From assembly GCA_020740775.1 (NCBI GenBank), contig JAHEWK010000012.1:930001-994000 (forward strand): 64,000 bases of DNA. Direction: 5' to 3'. The translations under genes were made by a program, and so were the position numbers. Origin of the DNA: Ilyonectria destructans (Eukaryota; Ascomycota; Sordariomycetes; Hypocreales; Nectriaceae). Under the pieces are notes generated by a model. The model worked only from the letters and a program-made list of their open reading frames with translations. It made no database searches and was not told where the DNA came from. Positions 1 to 12,033 of the stretch are shown piece after piece. How positions within the stretch are numbered: position 1 is the first letter of the stretch; every line of letters starts with the position of its first letter.

Positions 1-213
1 ATTCATTTCTATTAGAGTTAGAGTCACGATTCAAGCACGAAGTAGAACGTGTCATGCAACAAATAGGTCTTAGATAGTCCCTGATAATCCACACATGAGA
101 TTCGCCGATTATACCGCTGATCCCTTAATTCGTTGTACACAAGACCCAATATCCAACCGAACCCTGACGAGGGTGAGAAGCAAAAATTAGACACGCCTTA
201 GCACCAAATACAC

Positions 214-3034
214 TCAGGTTAGAATACCTGAGATGCCCGTCGGCATCAAATACGGAATCAACGCCGAAGAAAGAATACTTGCAATATTCCGTGCCATGTC
301 TGACTTCTTCCCCAAGCAGTAGAGGGCTTTGGTACAGTCCTCACACCGCCTGGCCAAAATCATTATCGTAGGACTTTCCAACGAGGATGGGTCATGTCGG
401 ACTGACTCCTCCACCTCAGTCAGATGAAGGATGGCTGCCTTGGTGAATGCCCGAATTAAGATCATGGTCCAAGGCTCTGTCAAGATCGAACCCTCAACAA
501 CGGCAAAGTGGAGATCAGATACATGGGTGCCAGGAATATCACCAGCTCGGGGGCACGTTGAAACCCGGGCGAGGTCGGAGAGGATCGCGGCGCTGTCCTG
601 TCGTAGGAACCTGACCACGTCGACTCTAAGGCGAGCCTGTGTAGAGTATTCCACGCCGAGGTTGTTCTCGTCCACCAACTCAATCAGATCGGCAAGGAGG
701 AGAGCGGCGCAGTGGAAATGCGCGACGACGCATACGAACCAGCTCTGGATATGTGTTGGAACTGAGTCGTACTGATGAACGAGATCTCGGAAGAATGCTC
801 CGTACGTCACATTCCAGTGCTTGTAGACGGCCATGGAATTCGAAATGACCTTCTCAACGGCCTCGCCGCGGTATTTGCTCCGCACCGTATTCTGTAAATA
901 CGAGACGTGCCTGAACAATATCACCTTGACTGGTGCTGCTGCCACAACGCCCTTGGTAGCCGTTTCCGTCGAACACGGCCAGCGCAGTACTCCTTCCACA
1001 TTCTCTCTCACGAAAAGCTCAGCCCACCATCTGGCGTCATGGGGGCTATACTCGATATTAAAGGCGTCATGCTCCGGGCGGTCTGGATACGATGGATATG
1101 TCGGATCGTGATGACACTCCTCGTCAGAAACGACGACGGGACGGCCGTTCATTGAAGATGAGACAGTATCGAACATGACGGTCATCCAGTAGACGAGGCC
1201 AATAGTGCCTCTTTCTTCGTCGCTGAGGGACTCGGCGCTAGTGGCCCTTTCTAGTCCAAGGGAGCTCTTCGACGAGTCAAGCACTCCCGTCTCGCGGGCC
1301 TCGTATTGGAACTTGAGAGCATGCATCTTCCGAGCTGCCCGTTCCATAAACACTGGCGGACCTTCGGCAGCGATGATGTCGCTAATTTGCGATGCAATTG
1401 AGCCTTCTCCACCCACGATGGGGCTGTCACCACCGAAACCATTGGGTGGCATGCTGTCCCTTCTGTCAAAGGCGAGATCTTCATCATCCATTGGCTTCTG
1501 GGCCAGCCCCATAATCAAATCCGCGCACACCACCCTGAAGCATTCCATATCTGAGCAATCCTGGAGAGCGCGTTTCGCCTGTGCCCAAAATGACTTCTGG
1601 AGGGTGCGGTCGAAGTCGGCATTCATATCGTCGGCGAAATCTGTGCTGTCAAGGGATGCTAGACTTTGGGGAAACCTCTCACGTTCACGCTGGCTACCCT
1701 GGGCCCATTGTGTGGCGAAGGCCATGATGGCCAGATGGAGGGCTTTTGACGCTGCCTTGTCCTCCGATCTCGTGAGCTTAATCAACTTGGTTGACTGGGC
1801 GACTTTATCAAGCTTGACCACACGGCGGTATATCCTATTGTCTTGCTGCTTCGGTTCGTAATGGTCGAGAACATTCAGTTTCTCAAAGTCGGACGCCAAC
1901 CAGCTGACCCCATTCGAGGATGGTCGGGCGACAGAGTTGGGCCGGTACGGGCATGTCTCTTCGGACAGCCAGCACGACAAGGCGTGTTCCAGAACATCGT
2001 GGTAAATGCGCATGAGATTGTCCGAAATCAAACCCTTGTTGGTATTTGTGGCCATGAGGTGGGCTGCGGAGAAGGGCGAAATCGAAGTGCCATAACTTCG
2101 GGCCACACTGTCTGAGTAGTGGCGGGCGCTGAGCGATCGGGAGGAGATTTCGCTTCCATACGAGTTGGAGGCTGAGGGAGACGGCTGGAAAGGAAGATCG
2201 GGCGCGGAGCGGGTCTGGGTCAATGGCCACCCGTTATCACCGTTGTCTTCTTCAGTTGTAGATTGGTGTCGTGTCTGGTGCAGGCCATGCGTAGGCAGAT
2301 CGGAAGCTGGGGAGAGGTCTAACGGGTGGGGGTGTGACGGGGTTGAAGTCGGGTCGAGAGGGCCGAGCATGTTCGGGTGCAGACCGGTGTCGAAAGCGGA
2401 GGTGTTGAAGACACCATTCATGGGCATCGGGTCGAAGGCGGAGTTGGGGAAGCCCGAGAAGTTGGCAAAGCCAGTTTCCATTGGACCCCAGCTTGTCAAG
2501 TCGTGAGTCGAGGGCGGCGCCTGAAGCATGTCGAGCAGCGCAGTGGCATTGACGTCGAGGCCGGTAATCGGGAGAGCCGTCTGGGTGGGCGAGGGGCCAG
2601 GTTGAGGGCGCGGACGCTGGCGCTTGGCCTTTGCCCGCGCGGGATCGGGGACGCGACGAGCATTGGTGCCGATTTGAGTTGAGACGTCGCCGGGAGGGCC
2701 GGTCTGTAGCTGGGCGCGAACCCAATGGAAGGTGCATTGTTTTCTGGTTCGGAGGCAGTAGGAGCATCGTAGGGCGCGGGAGTCTATCTCATCTGCGAGG
2801 TTTTTCGGAACCCCGGTTAGTGTCGCTTCCCGGAGCGGCGCGCAGGCAAGGGAACGGCAGGACCCGACGTCAGGACAACTCACCGAGATGTTCTTCGGCG
2901 AGGGAAACGCCAGATGAAGCGTCAGTGCCGGTGCGGAGCCTTTCCGAGTTGCGCTGGATGTCCCACAGGGAGGGCGCGTCGCATGCCCGCTTGGCCTTGC
3001 GGCACTGGTCGCAGGAGCGGTTTTGGCGCCTCAT
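214..3034 (-). CDS. alcR: AlcR-like Zn2Cys6 transcriptional activator
   Basis: Two exons: 3034-2884 and 2792-214, with a 91-nt GTGAGT...GCAG intron; about 909 residues. The start ATG at 3034 opens with RRQNRSCDQCRKAKRACDAP, very close to the AlcR DNA-binding start. The cluster is C8-x2-C11-x6-C18, then a 41-residue linker, then C60-x2-C63-x6-C70, and the intron falls inside that linker. Downstream blocks such as LMRIYHD, ENALSCWL-type (here EHALSCWL), KALHLAIMAFATQW and LGKKSDMA match AlcR from Aspergillus, where it activates ethanol-utilisation genes in the nucleus. The middle is Pro/Ser-rich. Known AlcR has a 16-residue Cys3-Cys4 loop, so the linker here is unusually long. No alcA, aldA or other alc structural gene is visible nearby. 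Orthology is well supported by several blocks; the inducer and targets in this species are inferred. Confidence 0.85.
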
Positions 3035-3211
3035 CCTGGCGAAGAGCGATTCGACAGGAGCCTAGCGACTTGCGCAGAGTAGCACAGCAGAAGAGAGCAG
3101 CAGCAGATAACAACGACCCTTAGGTGGGTTGGAGGGGGGAAGACGGCTGTATTTCCCTGTCGGGGAGCGCAGCAGAAGGTGGATAGGCAGAAAGTGGAGG
3201 TGGTGACGCGA

Positions 3212-3405
3212 TGCGGAATGAATGAACGGGGATGAGGTGGATGGGATGGGATGGGATGGGGATGGGAAGGGAGATGAGCGAAGATGAGATTTGCGGCCCC
3301 TCTCTTTGCGGGTGACAGGGTCGCGACTGGCTTCTTTTGGAACTGGGCTTCTGGGGTTAAGATTCTCCGCTTTTCCGAGGGGGTCTCAGTTCCCCGCACC
3401 CCGCT
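3212..3405. promoter_or_regulatory. Cluster of AlcR-type half-sites upstream of alcR-like gene
   Basis: Six matches to the AlcR half-site (T/A)GCGG occur on either strand within 194 bp: TGCGG at 3212-3216, 3292-3296 and 3307-3311, and the complement CCGC(A/T) at 3367-3371, 3394-3398 and 3401-3405. The last two form a direct pair separated by 2 bp. They lie about 180-370 bp upstream of the start codon at 3034. AlcR autoregulation is established in Aspergillus; its operation here is an inference. Confidence 0.45.
3241..3266. repeat. Short ATGGG tandem repeat
   Basis: Four tandem ATGGG units (3241-3260) are followed by an imperfect fifth, in the upstream region of the alcR-like gene. The tract is G-rich on the plus strand and lies among the half-sites. 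Confidence 0.7.
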
Positions 3406-6400
3406 AATCTACTCATGTGCTAGGCCTGTTCAGAAGCATTGCCCCCGGCTGCAGCATGACTCTCGAATTGGGCCATGACACGGTGACCCGGCCCAACAGC
3501 GTCAGGGTGTTGAGATGGGCAGCGAGCCAACGACGACGGTTGATCGAGACTGATTCGAGGCGGGTTCCAGACCTCGAAGGGGCTGGACGCCATGTTGCCT
3601 GCCTAGAGGATCTGCAGCGACGGCCACAATGCGATGCCTGCTGGCGCTGTCATGGCGCAGGGCGCTGTGGCGGCGATATGCGGCCGGGGTTGATGGAGGG
3701 GGCGGGTTCCGGCTCTTAGGATGGCCGCGCCCCTCCTCAACATGCCAGACATGCTTTTGTTCTGGCACATAGTCAGCACCCAGAGCACCCAGAGCTGGAG
3801 TAGCTCAGCTATGTTTGCTCGGATCTGTAGCCGCCGTGTGGGTGGGGTTTTTTGAGCTTGCTTGGTGGGTGTAAGAGAGCCCAAGACGCGGCACACACAA
3901 ACGGGGAAGCACGGAGCGGAGCGGAGGAAACATGGGAGGGGCCTCCCAACAGGGCTGGAAGTTCCCGGCGAGGGCCGTCACTTTGTGATTGATTGCTTTT
4001 TCGAGTCTAACCAAGCCACCGCGGGGCCTCTGGAAAATGGGTGGAACAACCTACGGTAGGTAGAAGAAAAAGGGGCAAGGCGGCATTCTCAGCATGCGTC
4101 TTAGTAGTGCTGATGCGTGGCCCCAGCGACGACTATGGAAACTAGCAGCGGGTTATTGCAAAACACAGCACAGACGCATTTTTGAGACAGCAGCATTGCA
4201 GAGCGAGGGAGCTCCTGTCTGTGTGTATGTGAGAGAGTGTGCGTGCGCGTACGGATACAGCGGACTTGAAGTTGCAGCAGGCTGCGGGCGGAGTGGAACA
4301 CGCGACTCAGACAAAAAGAAAAAGGGGCTAAAACACTTGGAGTACGGGGTATGCACGCCCAGATGATCATGATGGCTCGATGCGATTCCCTCTTCTGGTT
4401 CTTCATCCCACCTGACCGAGGAACCGTGCCCTGTCTTTTTGTGCGCTGCGTGCGCTGCGTTCGCTGCAACCCCTCGCTGCCGGTCCCCAAGAAACGGGGC
4501 CTGGGGATGCGTCTCCTTGCTTCCGCACCCAATCACACAGCGCCAAATGCCACCATCAACCCCTACCCACAGCAGTCCACTGGAACCCACCGTGGCCCCC
4601 CAGCAAGCCCCTAGAAATGATTGCCCTAGCACCCACCTCTGCTGTACCAACCGTGTACATACAGCACAAGCCTGCTACGGCCGCAACCTCTAGGACCCGA
4701 CCGCAGTCCATTGTTGCTCAGATCTGAGATGCAACTCTTATCACGCCGACAAGCAGCCTATCTGCGGGCCCAGCTCCCGTTCATGAACTCGGTTTCTAGT
4801 CAATTCCAGGATCCATATTTCTGACTGCGAGATCTGATCGATGAACGGCACATCTAGACCCACGTGTTCACGCTCGCCCTGTTGCATCGTCGCAGCCCTA
4901 CCCTTTCTGCTTTTTGACAGCTCCGTCGTGGCCCCTCGCCTATCGCCAATCGACAAGGGTGTGCTGGAGATGATCTCAACCACGTCGAATTTTGCCGTGC
5001 TTGTATCGCGATTGTGAATCTCTGCTCTATCTAATAGTTTCTCAGAAAGAACTCCTTCGCCGTGTTCATGTCTGAGTCCATAACTGCTGAAAGTCTGTGC
5101 GGCTACATTGTGGACATGTCTGCGGCGTCCAACCACATCAAATCTTGACCTGCTCCAACACTCACCGTCTGAGCACCCCCTCATTAAGGGCGCAACTGAC
5201 ACCTGCCTGGGAAAGGATACCCTTGTATTAGCAGCAACATCATGTGTTGCACAGCGGAGTTCCATGCTAACCCTAACCCAGGAACCGACCTCCAGCCACC
5301 GGCCAAGCTCTGCTGTTAGCTTCGGCTTCAGCGGGGACCAGTTCTTTTGATAGATCTAATTTAAGAGATGTTGAGTTTAGGAAACTTATATTGGTCTCGG
5401 CAGCGTCCTTTGTCTTTGGAGCGTTGTGGTCACATTAGCTCTCCATATTTCCCGAGGAAGGTAGGAACGGAAAGCCAGGACACTGTAGACGTGGCTCATT
5501 GCGTCCCTGAAACGAATGACAACTCCGAGGCTTAATATTTTTGTGTTATTTTACACGTCTGCATTGATTGTGTCAAGATAGGCTTCAAAAATGTCTCGGT
5601 GGATAGCCTCTCGGACGAACGGCAACTACACAGCGACGCTCCGCCCTCAAGCCTACCATTTCGTGGCCCGGCCCATGTATCCCAGAGAACAACACAAGAT
5701 ATGTGACAAACAGAATTTCTAACTCTCTCAACTGTATAGAGATCATCGGTGGATGAGGCAAAATACTGCATTGTTACCAGCCGTGAAGCAACAGGTGTTG
5801 TCGTCGTAGGATCCACCCCCCACCATGAGTACAGATGCGGGGAAACTCCGGGGTGCCGGTGTTGTGTTTCATGATCTGACAAGTCGATCGTAGTTTATGA
5901 AGATGTGACATATCTTGGGAAGCATTTCATGATTGTTGACTCTGGGATACACGAGCGTGTCCAATCCCACGTCGTGTGCTCCAAAGACAGCAACCTCTAC
6001 TTGTTACTTTGCACTTTTTCTTATTTTGGCTATATATTAACAGGTGAGTTGAAATGTCTTTCCTCGTCTAAATGTAATAACTTGGAAGTTTCTGGATCAC
6101 GCTATGGTTTCTGGGTTTAAAGTGCCCATCGATTGAGCTTCAACATAGTGACTCCTCAAGAAGAATGGAAAGACTGTACTCAAGAACCAAGGGATTGGTC
6201 TGGCAATCAGGGCAGAAGAAGCATGCATGGTTCAGCAATAACAACAGGGTAGATTATGCATATATGTGGGCCAGCATCAGAACAATCCATGTGCATGCGT
6301 GGCCGTCTCTCAACAGAACTGCTCACACCGCAACCTCATCGCCGATGGGACCTGCGGTGACCTACGTACTCCAACGGCGTTCCGAGCGCTATTGTGACAG

Positions 6401-8550
6401 AAACAGCATCATAGCCTTTTGCAAACTGTAGAAGCTTCAGTTCATTGCGCCCGCTACACCCAACCTCACACTCCCTTCCTATCCCGTCGGCTCCCGAGAC
6501 TTCAGGGCGTCACCGTAGCTAGGCGAGGGCCGGCACTTGCTCAAAAGGAAACATTGGGTTACAAAAAGCAAAGAAAGTCCAGCTGCGCATGGTGGTTGTG
6601 GCTCTCTAGCCTCGCCGATCCTGTGGCTATGTTGACACTCAGTGACACCGCAACGTCCCAGTCAAGGCTGCGGGGAAGTGAAGTCCCACATCCCAGTTAC
6701 CGAAGTCCGTGAATTGCACTGTGAAGTGCATGTACCGTTTGTACGAGACGGTTCGTGCTAGTTGCGCATGATAGATAGTGTCTTCGGACCTCTCGGCGTC
6801 TGATACAGCCTAAAGTCGAATGTAGTCGTTCGTGATCCGCCAGTAAGTTAGTGGTGGGCGACTTCCTATTTGGTCTGGGTGCTTTCGCATCTGGTTCGCT
6901 CTGCCGTGGAGCTCCATTCCATGATCGACAGTTTTGCTGACGTGGAAAACGCGGGGGTCGCATCTGGCCAGACTCTGTTTCTCAACCCCCGGACACCCAC
7001 CGGGTTGTTCCCGGTACGCAGAAGTTGCAGGCTAGTTGAGGCGGGGTGAGACCGAAACATTCGAAGAAGCAAAGTGTTCATGGGGAGGGTGGGATGCCAT
7101 GTAGCATTCTGCCCAATTCTCTCCACTGCCTACCGCAGTATACTCAAAGGGCTACCCCGGATGCAGCCACATTGGTGATCCCTCACCCGGATTCGTCCCA
7201 TTGGCGTTTACGTGGTGTGATAGATCATCTTGGCGTCGGAATTTCCAGCCCCAAAGCCCATACACCATCCCGTGCACCGGGCCAAGAGAAACTTATGATG
7301 CAGTCTCATTATTGCATGACATTTCCCACTCGCCTTTGCAATCTGGCATGCCCAACGCGGCACAACCATGCCGCGGCACCAAACTAAAAATGACTCAAGG
7401 TATTCTGCCTCGGAGGCATCAAGCCTCTGGCAAAAGAAACGAAGATGAACAGGAGGACCGAAAGGGCCTTCATTTTTGGGGGACCAAAACATGTTAGAAT
7501 CCACAAGCAGTTGATAGCCATGCCGCACTTGGAAGAACTTATGAAGCCCATTGTTGTGTCTGCCTACCGAGACCACCATGACCTAGCAAGAAATAAAAAC
7601 ACACAAGGGGCAACCTGGGATACTCAGTTTACGGTGTGCTGAACAAAAGTAGCTCATACTTTGAAGTGACACATTGACAATGAATTGCTTGGCGGTCAGG
7701 CTGTAGAAAGTACATATCACGGGAAAGTAGCTCTTAGACACACTCCGTAGAGCTATGTACTCGCCTTTGAAAGAGTCTTCACTCTTGAGAATGCACTCAA
7801 TGAGAAGCTAGCCATATCACGCTATCTGTCAGTGCGATGTTCCAAACCGAGCCTAAGGTTGTTACCACATCCTGTCCTCCCTTATTTTGCATCCACTACC
7901 CAAGCGTATCTATACCAAGTTGATCTACGAGTCGGATGGCGAAAAGAAAACGCACTAGCCCGACCGTCCGTTACTTGACGGATTTCGGAATATCCTCCAG
8001 GACCATGGACCTGCTTGATACAGTTAGTTGGAAGCTCAGATCGTCGCCTACACCGAAGAAGTGAAACATTGAGGTCACGGATGCATGTCATATCTGTTTG
8101 GATAGCCATTCACGACACCATACGTCTTCCTAGAGCGGCAGCGAACGGTCCAAAATTAGGGCTGGGCATCTAATGAGGAAGCATGAATCGGCGAACCCGG
8201 TGTTGCAATGAACTGCCACCCTCCACCAACACTCCATTCACTGACTTCATGGTGACGATTGCAGAGACATCAGTAGATCAGAGAAATTAAAACGCGTGGA
8301 AACAGATGGAAGTCTTCTTTGTGCAAAGATGCCCACTTCGAGGGGGTACGGAACCGCCGACTGAGCTGCAGTCCTGTACTACCCAGCTGTCTCCGGCAAC
8401 GACGACCTTGTGCTAAACATGTTTGTTTGAGGTGTCCCAGCAGCGCCTCGTGCGCCGCAATAAGCCAATTGGCTTGATATTCCTTCCATGATCTAAAGCT
8501 CTTGTCCTTTTGGGCCGTTACGCCTCGCCCTCCCAGATTGCAATGCCCCC
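3406..8550. other. 5.1-kb stretch without a recognisable gene
   Basis: I see only short unrelated reading frames on both strands, the longest a 174-codon minus-strand frame at 4741-5265 with no recognisable motif. No tRNA or transposon protein was found. A CA/GT-rich patch lies near 4210-4250, and a 13-bp telomere-like CTAACCC motif sits at 5267-5279. Confidence 0.5.
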
Positions 8551-9437
8551 TCAACCCGACAAACTCTGGATCAACGACACGTTGTCACCCTTCAACAGAA
8601 TCTGGCCTACTCGAGAGATTAGAGGTGTGAAGGCAGATTGGGGTTTCCATGTCATACCTAATGATCGTCGAGTCTCCTTGTCGTTGGTCTTGGTCACTTG
8701 TCGGACCTCGACGGCGTCATCGATGACGAGGTTCATGAACTCATCGAAACCCTGTTTCTATCAGTAACTGCACCGCTCAACGGAAGAAAGACGAACTAAC
8801 CCTGATAGTTCCCTCGATGCGGATGGAAAGCTGCTCGTACAGCCACACGCTCACTTTCGCATGCTACAGCCAGTTAGATACCAGAACAGGAAACAAAGCC
8901 AATGAGTTTTGATGCGCCGTGGGTCTTAAGGAACACAATGGCCGCCCGCCCCAATATCACATGAACGAGTAGGATCATGCAATATCGCTGCTTGTCCATG
9001 ACCACAGGGTGGGGATTCTGATGCCTCCCAGTCCAGCAGTTCAGGCAAGCCAGTATCATCCCCTGGTGCAAGCAAGCTGCACCAGGTTGCACATAAACTG
9101 CTCAAACCGAAGGATATCATGCGTAGCGATCTGTAAAGCTCGAGACGTGTCTATTCGACGGTCGATCGTATGCTCGTAGAACCTCGCGACCGGTGTGCGT
9201 TCCTCAAACCCGCCGGATATCGAAAGTGCTGGCGCGCTACTGGCGCATGTGGGGTTGGGACTCGGTCAAACTCACTGATTGAAGAAGCTTGAAGATGAAG
9301 TTACTAGAGACTGTCAGCATCTGTATCCAGGCTGGTGAAGAGCAAGCCCTCGCAGCGCGACTGGGCGGTGGGGAGCTAGATCCTTACATGGGAGGGAGGA
9401 GAACTCGGCGACCGCCGCCACCGCCACGACCAGTCAT
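8551..9437 (-). CDS. SME1: Small nuclear ribonucleoprotein SmE
   Basis: Five exons: 9437-9388, 9303-9276, 8863-8801, 8751-8658 and 8606-8551, giving 96 residues. All four introns are GT-AG; the second is 412 nt, far longer than its neighbours (84, 49 and 51 nt). The protein is a complete Sm fold: a Gly/Arg N-terminus, PPINFIFKLLQ, then Sm1 ([32 protein letters not shown] region) and Sm2 (LGQILLKGDNVSLIQ). These are diagnostic of SmE, one of seven proteins forming the ring on U1, U2, U4 and U5 snRNA in the nucleus. Length equals the family norm (about 92-96). The start was chosen because MTGRGG immediately precedes the conserved RRVLLPP. Expected to be constitutively expressed and essential. 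Confidence 0.93.
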
Positions 9438-9658
9438 TTTTGTTTGGGGAGCGCGAAACGGATAGGGATCTTGGAAGGAGGAGTCGAGACAGGCGCAGGG
9501 CGTTCGGATCGTGAGAGGTCGAGTTGAATGGTCGATCACCGCGATTCTGTTGTCGCGAGATCAAAGTGGGAGCTCCCTCTGCCTGACCGAAAACTTAGCG
9601 GGGGCGGGGAAATTATTTTCCGACGCACCGCGAGCGGAGCCACCACCGCGGTGTGCCA

Positions 9659-9690
9659 GTGTCTGAATATTCAGCTCTTAGCCAAGTGAC
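9659..9690. repeat. Left 20-bp direct repeat plus 11-bp inverted repeat
   Basis: GTGTCTGAATATTCAGCTCT at 9659-9678 is repeated exactly, in the same orientation, at 13874-13893. Its core CTGAATATTCAG is a perfect 12-bp palindrome. Directly after it, AGCCAAGTGAC (9680-9690) is the exact inverse of 13813-13823. The site also lies 222 bp upstream of the SmE start codon, so a promoter role is possible. Confidence 0.75.
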
Positions 9691-10284
9691 AAGAGTGACA
9701 ACCCAAGTGACAAGGCGGAGCATGTGATGAAGAGAGTGTGGGTGGCGTGTGATATCAAGGTTGCAAAATGGCCCTGTCGGGCCCCGTCACCAATTCTTAA
9801 CCTCGCAAAATACTCCTGGTAAATCTCCATCATCTCAACACTCCAGACACTCGGACGATAGAACAGCATTACTTTGATCTCTTCCGAACGGCCAACGTAA
9901 CTGCTGCAGCTCTTGGTGAGGCAGGCGAAATCACTTCTGAGCGACTTTTGCGCCTACTTGTATTCAGTGTGCTACTGTATGTATCTGCAATACCTCCCGG
10001 CCCAGTGCATCTGTATACCGCGACGACGGCATTCTCAAAAATATAGTAAATCTGACTCGCAGAAACTTATCTCTGCCTTTACCTTCAATTCGTCCATCCC
10101 AGCAGCGAGCACGTCCTGCTTGATGACGGTACCGACACCCTCAGCATAATGCACCGTACCCATAACCATCACCCCAAACACTCAGCAAATTGTTCCCAGG
10201 ACTATTCTAATGCCTCCCAGTAAGGGAGACGTAATTCCAGATAAACGCAGACAAACCAACCCTTTTCGCAGCAAATTTCCGTCC

Positions 10285-11841
10285 TCAATCCTTGGACACA
10301 CCCTCTCCTGGCAGGGTTCCCCCCTCCACAGCCTCTCCAACCTCTGTCTCGGTTCCGTCGGCAACTCCCTGTCCAGATGGCTTAGGACTGGCCATAATTT
10401 GGGCAGACTCCCCGTCAGGGCTCGGTCCAGGTTCCTGGGTGGCGTTTGGGTCCGACTCCGCTTCCGCATTCTTCTTCACCTCTTCACTCGCCTTGATCTC
10501 TGCCAACATCACCTCCATATCCACCGTCGCAAGGTCCCACGCTCGAAGACCTCCTCTAAACGCTCCCTCGGTGTTTGGTATAGCCATCAGTGAAGCCATA
10601 GTAGGCCTAACGACGCTCCAGGATCCAGTATTTCCCCAAAACATCATCATCATGCTCACCGATTGACTGATCTTCTTATTTTCGGGATCCGTCCAGTTCT
10701 TCGTAAACTCGTGCCAGTGTTGCGACGTATCCGGAGGCATCCCTTCATCAAAATCGATAGCCCCAAAGAATCTCAATACCGTTAGGGGTAGCAGTTTCTC
10801 AATCTCCTCCTGCTTTGCCTCGCTGTGTTCATCCTGACCGATGAACTCAACGATTTGCTGAAGCGGTCGCAAGATCTCGACGGTAAAGTCCTGCAGGTAT
10901 TGAAAGAGGGTGACCAATCCCACCGGGTCACCGGGCTCAAGCAACTCTCTGATGGTTGCGTAAAGTCGTGGTTGGGCCCCTGTACATGAGAGACACACCA
11001 TCACCTCCTTCTTCAACTCCTCTGAGGCCCATCGGGCGGATGGGTCCTGTGCTTCCTCGGGACCCGTCAAGTCCACAACGACTGGGAGCTCGACTTGTTC
11101 TTGTGGTTTCCAGATGATAGGGGCAGCGGCCATCTTCCCAAGCTGGTTGTTTGCAGCAGCCCTTGTCACGGCGGATCCCATTCCTGCCCAGCGGAGAAGC
11201 CAATCGTCCTCATCAAATCGCAGGTCCGAAGGGAACGCACCATTGCCCAGGGCGACTCGAAGCCGAGCATTGTTGGTCCTCGCAATATCTTCACGGAGCC
11301 GCCTGTCGATTATGCCGTCGAGTGACAATGTTCTCAGGTACGTGCTCGGGTCATCCCACTCCCAGGAGCCCTGTTGCTCGGACACCTTCTCTTCTTCTAG
11401 AAGGGCAGGTTCCAGGTCTGCGAATACGGGCCCAATTGTCGAAAAGGGTCCTGTCAAGGAAACTAACTTGGCCTTTCTCCCAGGGTGCCAGAAGGCAGAA
11501 GCAGGCTGTTTCGACACTCGTTGCCATTGGCGTTTGTCCCGCACCCATTTGACTGCCCACCTCATCGGAAGCCCCACCATCTGCATGTAGTTCCCATCCC
11601 GCTTGTGATAACTCGGGATTCCTAGGACTCGAATGTCGTTGAGCAGGCACAGATTTGAGAGCTCGTCAGATGGCGGCTCTCCCCTCGTCACGCCTAATGG
11701 CCACACCATCTGCGAACCTGGCATAGACTGAGGTAGGAGTGGGACCCGCGTAGTTGCAGGTACTTCTGCCGACGTAGACCGTATTTTTGCAACCAAGGCC
11801 GCCAACGTGACAACTTCCAATCCATCGTAGTCGACCGTCAT
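10285..11841 (-). CDS. Hypothetical protein, downstream half of an interrupted frame
   Basis: A 518-codon frame starting at ATG 11841 with no family I recognise. The first 350 residues look globular (Trp-rich, for example QSVSMMMMFWGNTGSW late in the fold); the last 80 are Pro/Glu/Gly-rich and probably disordered. The codons between this ATG and the TGA at 12036-12034 are open in the same frame (64 codons), and the upstream frame 13371-12034 is also in this frame. The two are therefore most simply halves of one protein of about 1,030 codons split by a single stop. Translation could still start separately at 11841: the ATG overlaps, as ATGA, the stop of a 67-codon frame (12041-11838) in another phase. 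Whether the gene is functional is unknown. Confidence 0.55.
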   Translation of the reverse strand: MTVDYDGLEVVTLAALVAKIRSTSAEVPATTRVPLLPQSMPGSQMVWPLGVTRGEPPSDELSNLCLLNDIRVLGIPSYHKRDGNYMQMVGLPMRWAVKWVRDKRQWQRVSKQPASAFWHPGRKAKLVSLTGPFSTIGPVFADLEPALLEEEKVSEQQGSWEWDDPSTYLRTLSLDGIIDRRLREDIARTNNARLRVALGNGAFPSDLRFDEDDWLLRWAGMGSAVTRAAANNQLGKMAAAPIIWKPQEQVELPVVVDLTGPEEAQDPSARWASEELKKEVMVCLSCTGAQPRLYATIRELLEPGDPVGLVTLFQYLQDFTVEILRPLQQIVEFIGQDEHSEAKQEEIEKLLPLTVLRFFGAIDFDEGMPPDTSQHWHEFTKNWTDPENKKISQSVSMMMMFWGNTGSWSVVRPTMASLMAIPNTEGAFRGGLRAWDLATVDMEVMLAEIKASEEVKKNAEAESDPNATQEPGPSPDGESAQIMASPKPSGQGVADGTETEVGEAVEGGTLPGEGVSKD

Positions 11842-12033
11842 TGCCTTTGCCTCGCATTCCCTGTCGAGCCTGTAGTTGTGCTCTGCAAAGCGAGCAGGGT
11901 GAATGTACCTAGTGAGGCGTCGAACTTCCGTGAATCTGAGAAGCTGGGGGAAGTAGATGATGAAAACCCCCAGAGGTGGAGGGTGAATAGGTGGAGAAGG
12001 CCCCTTTCGAATCTTGACAAACCCCTCTGGTTC

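Noticed and set aside
4741..5265. 174-codon minus-strand frame
   Set aside because: No recognisable motif, no splice context and composition like neighbouring non-coding frames; better treated as chance.
5267..5279. Telomere-like CTAACCCTAACCC
   Set aside because: Only about two units, internal to the window, with no subtelomeric features around.
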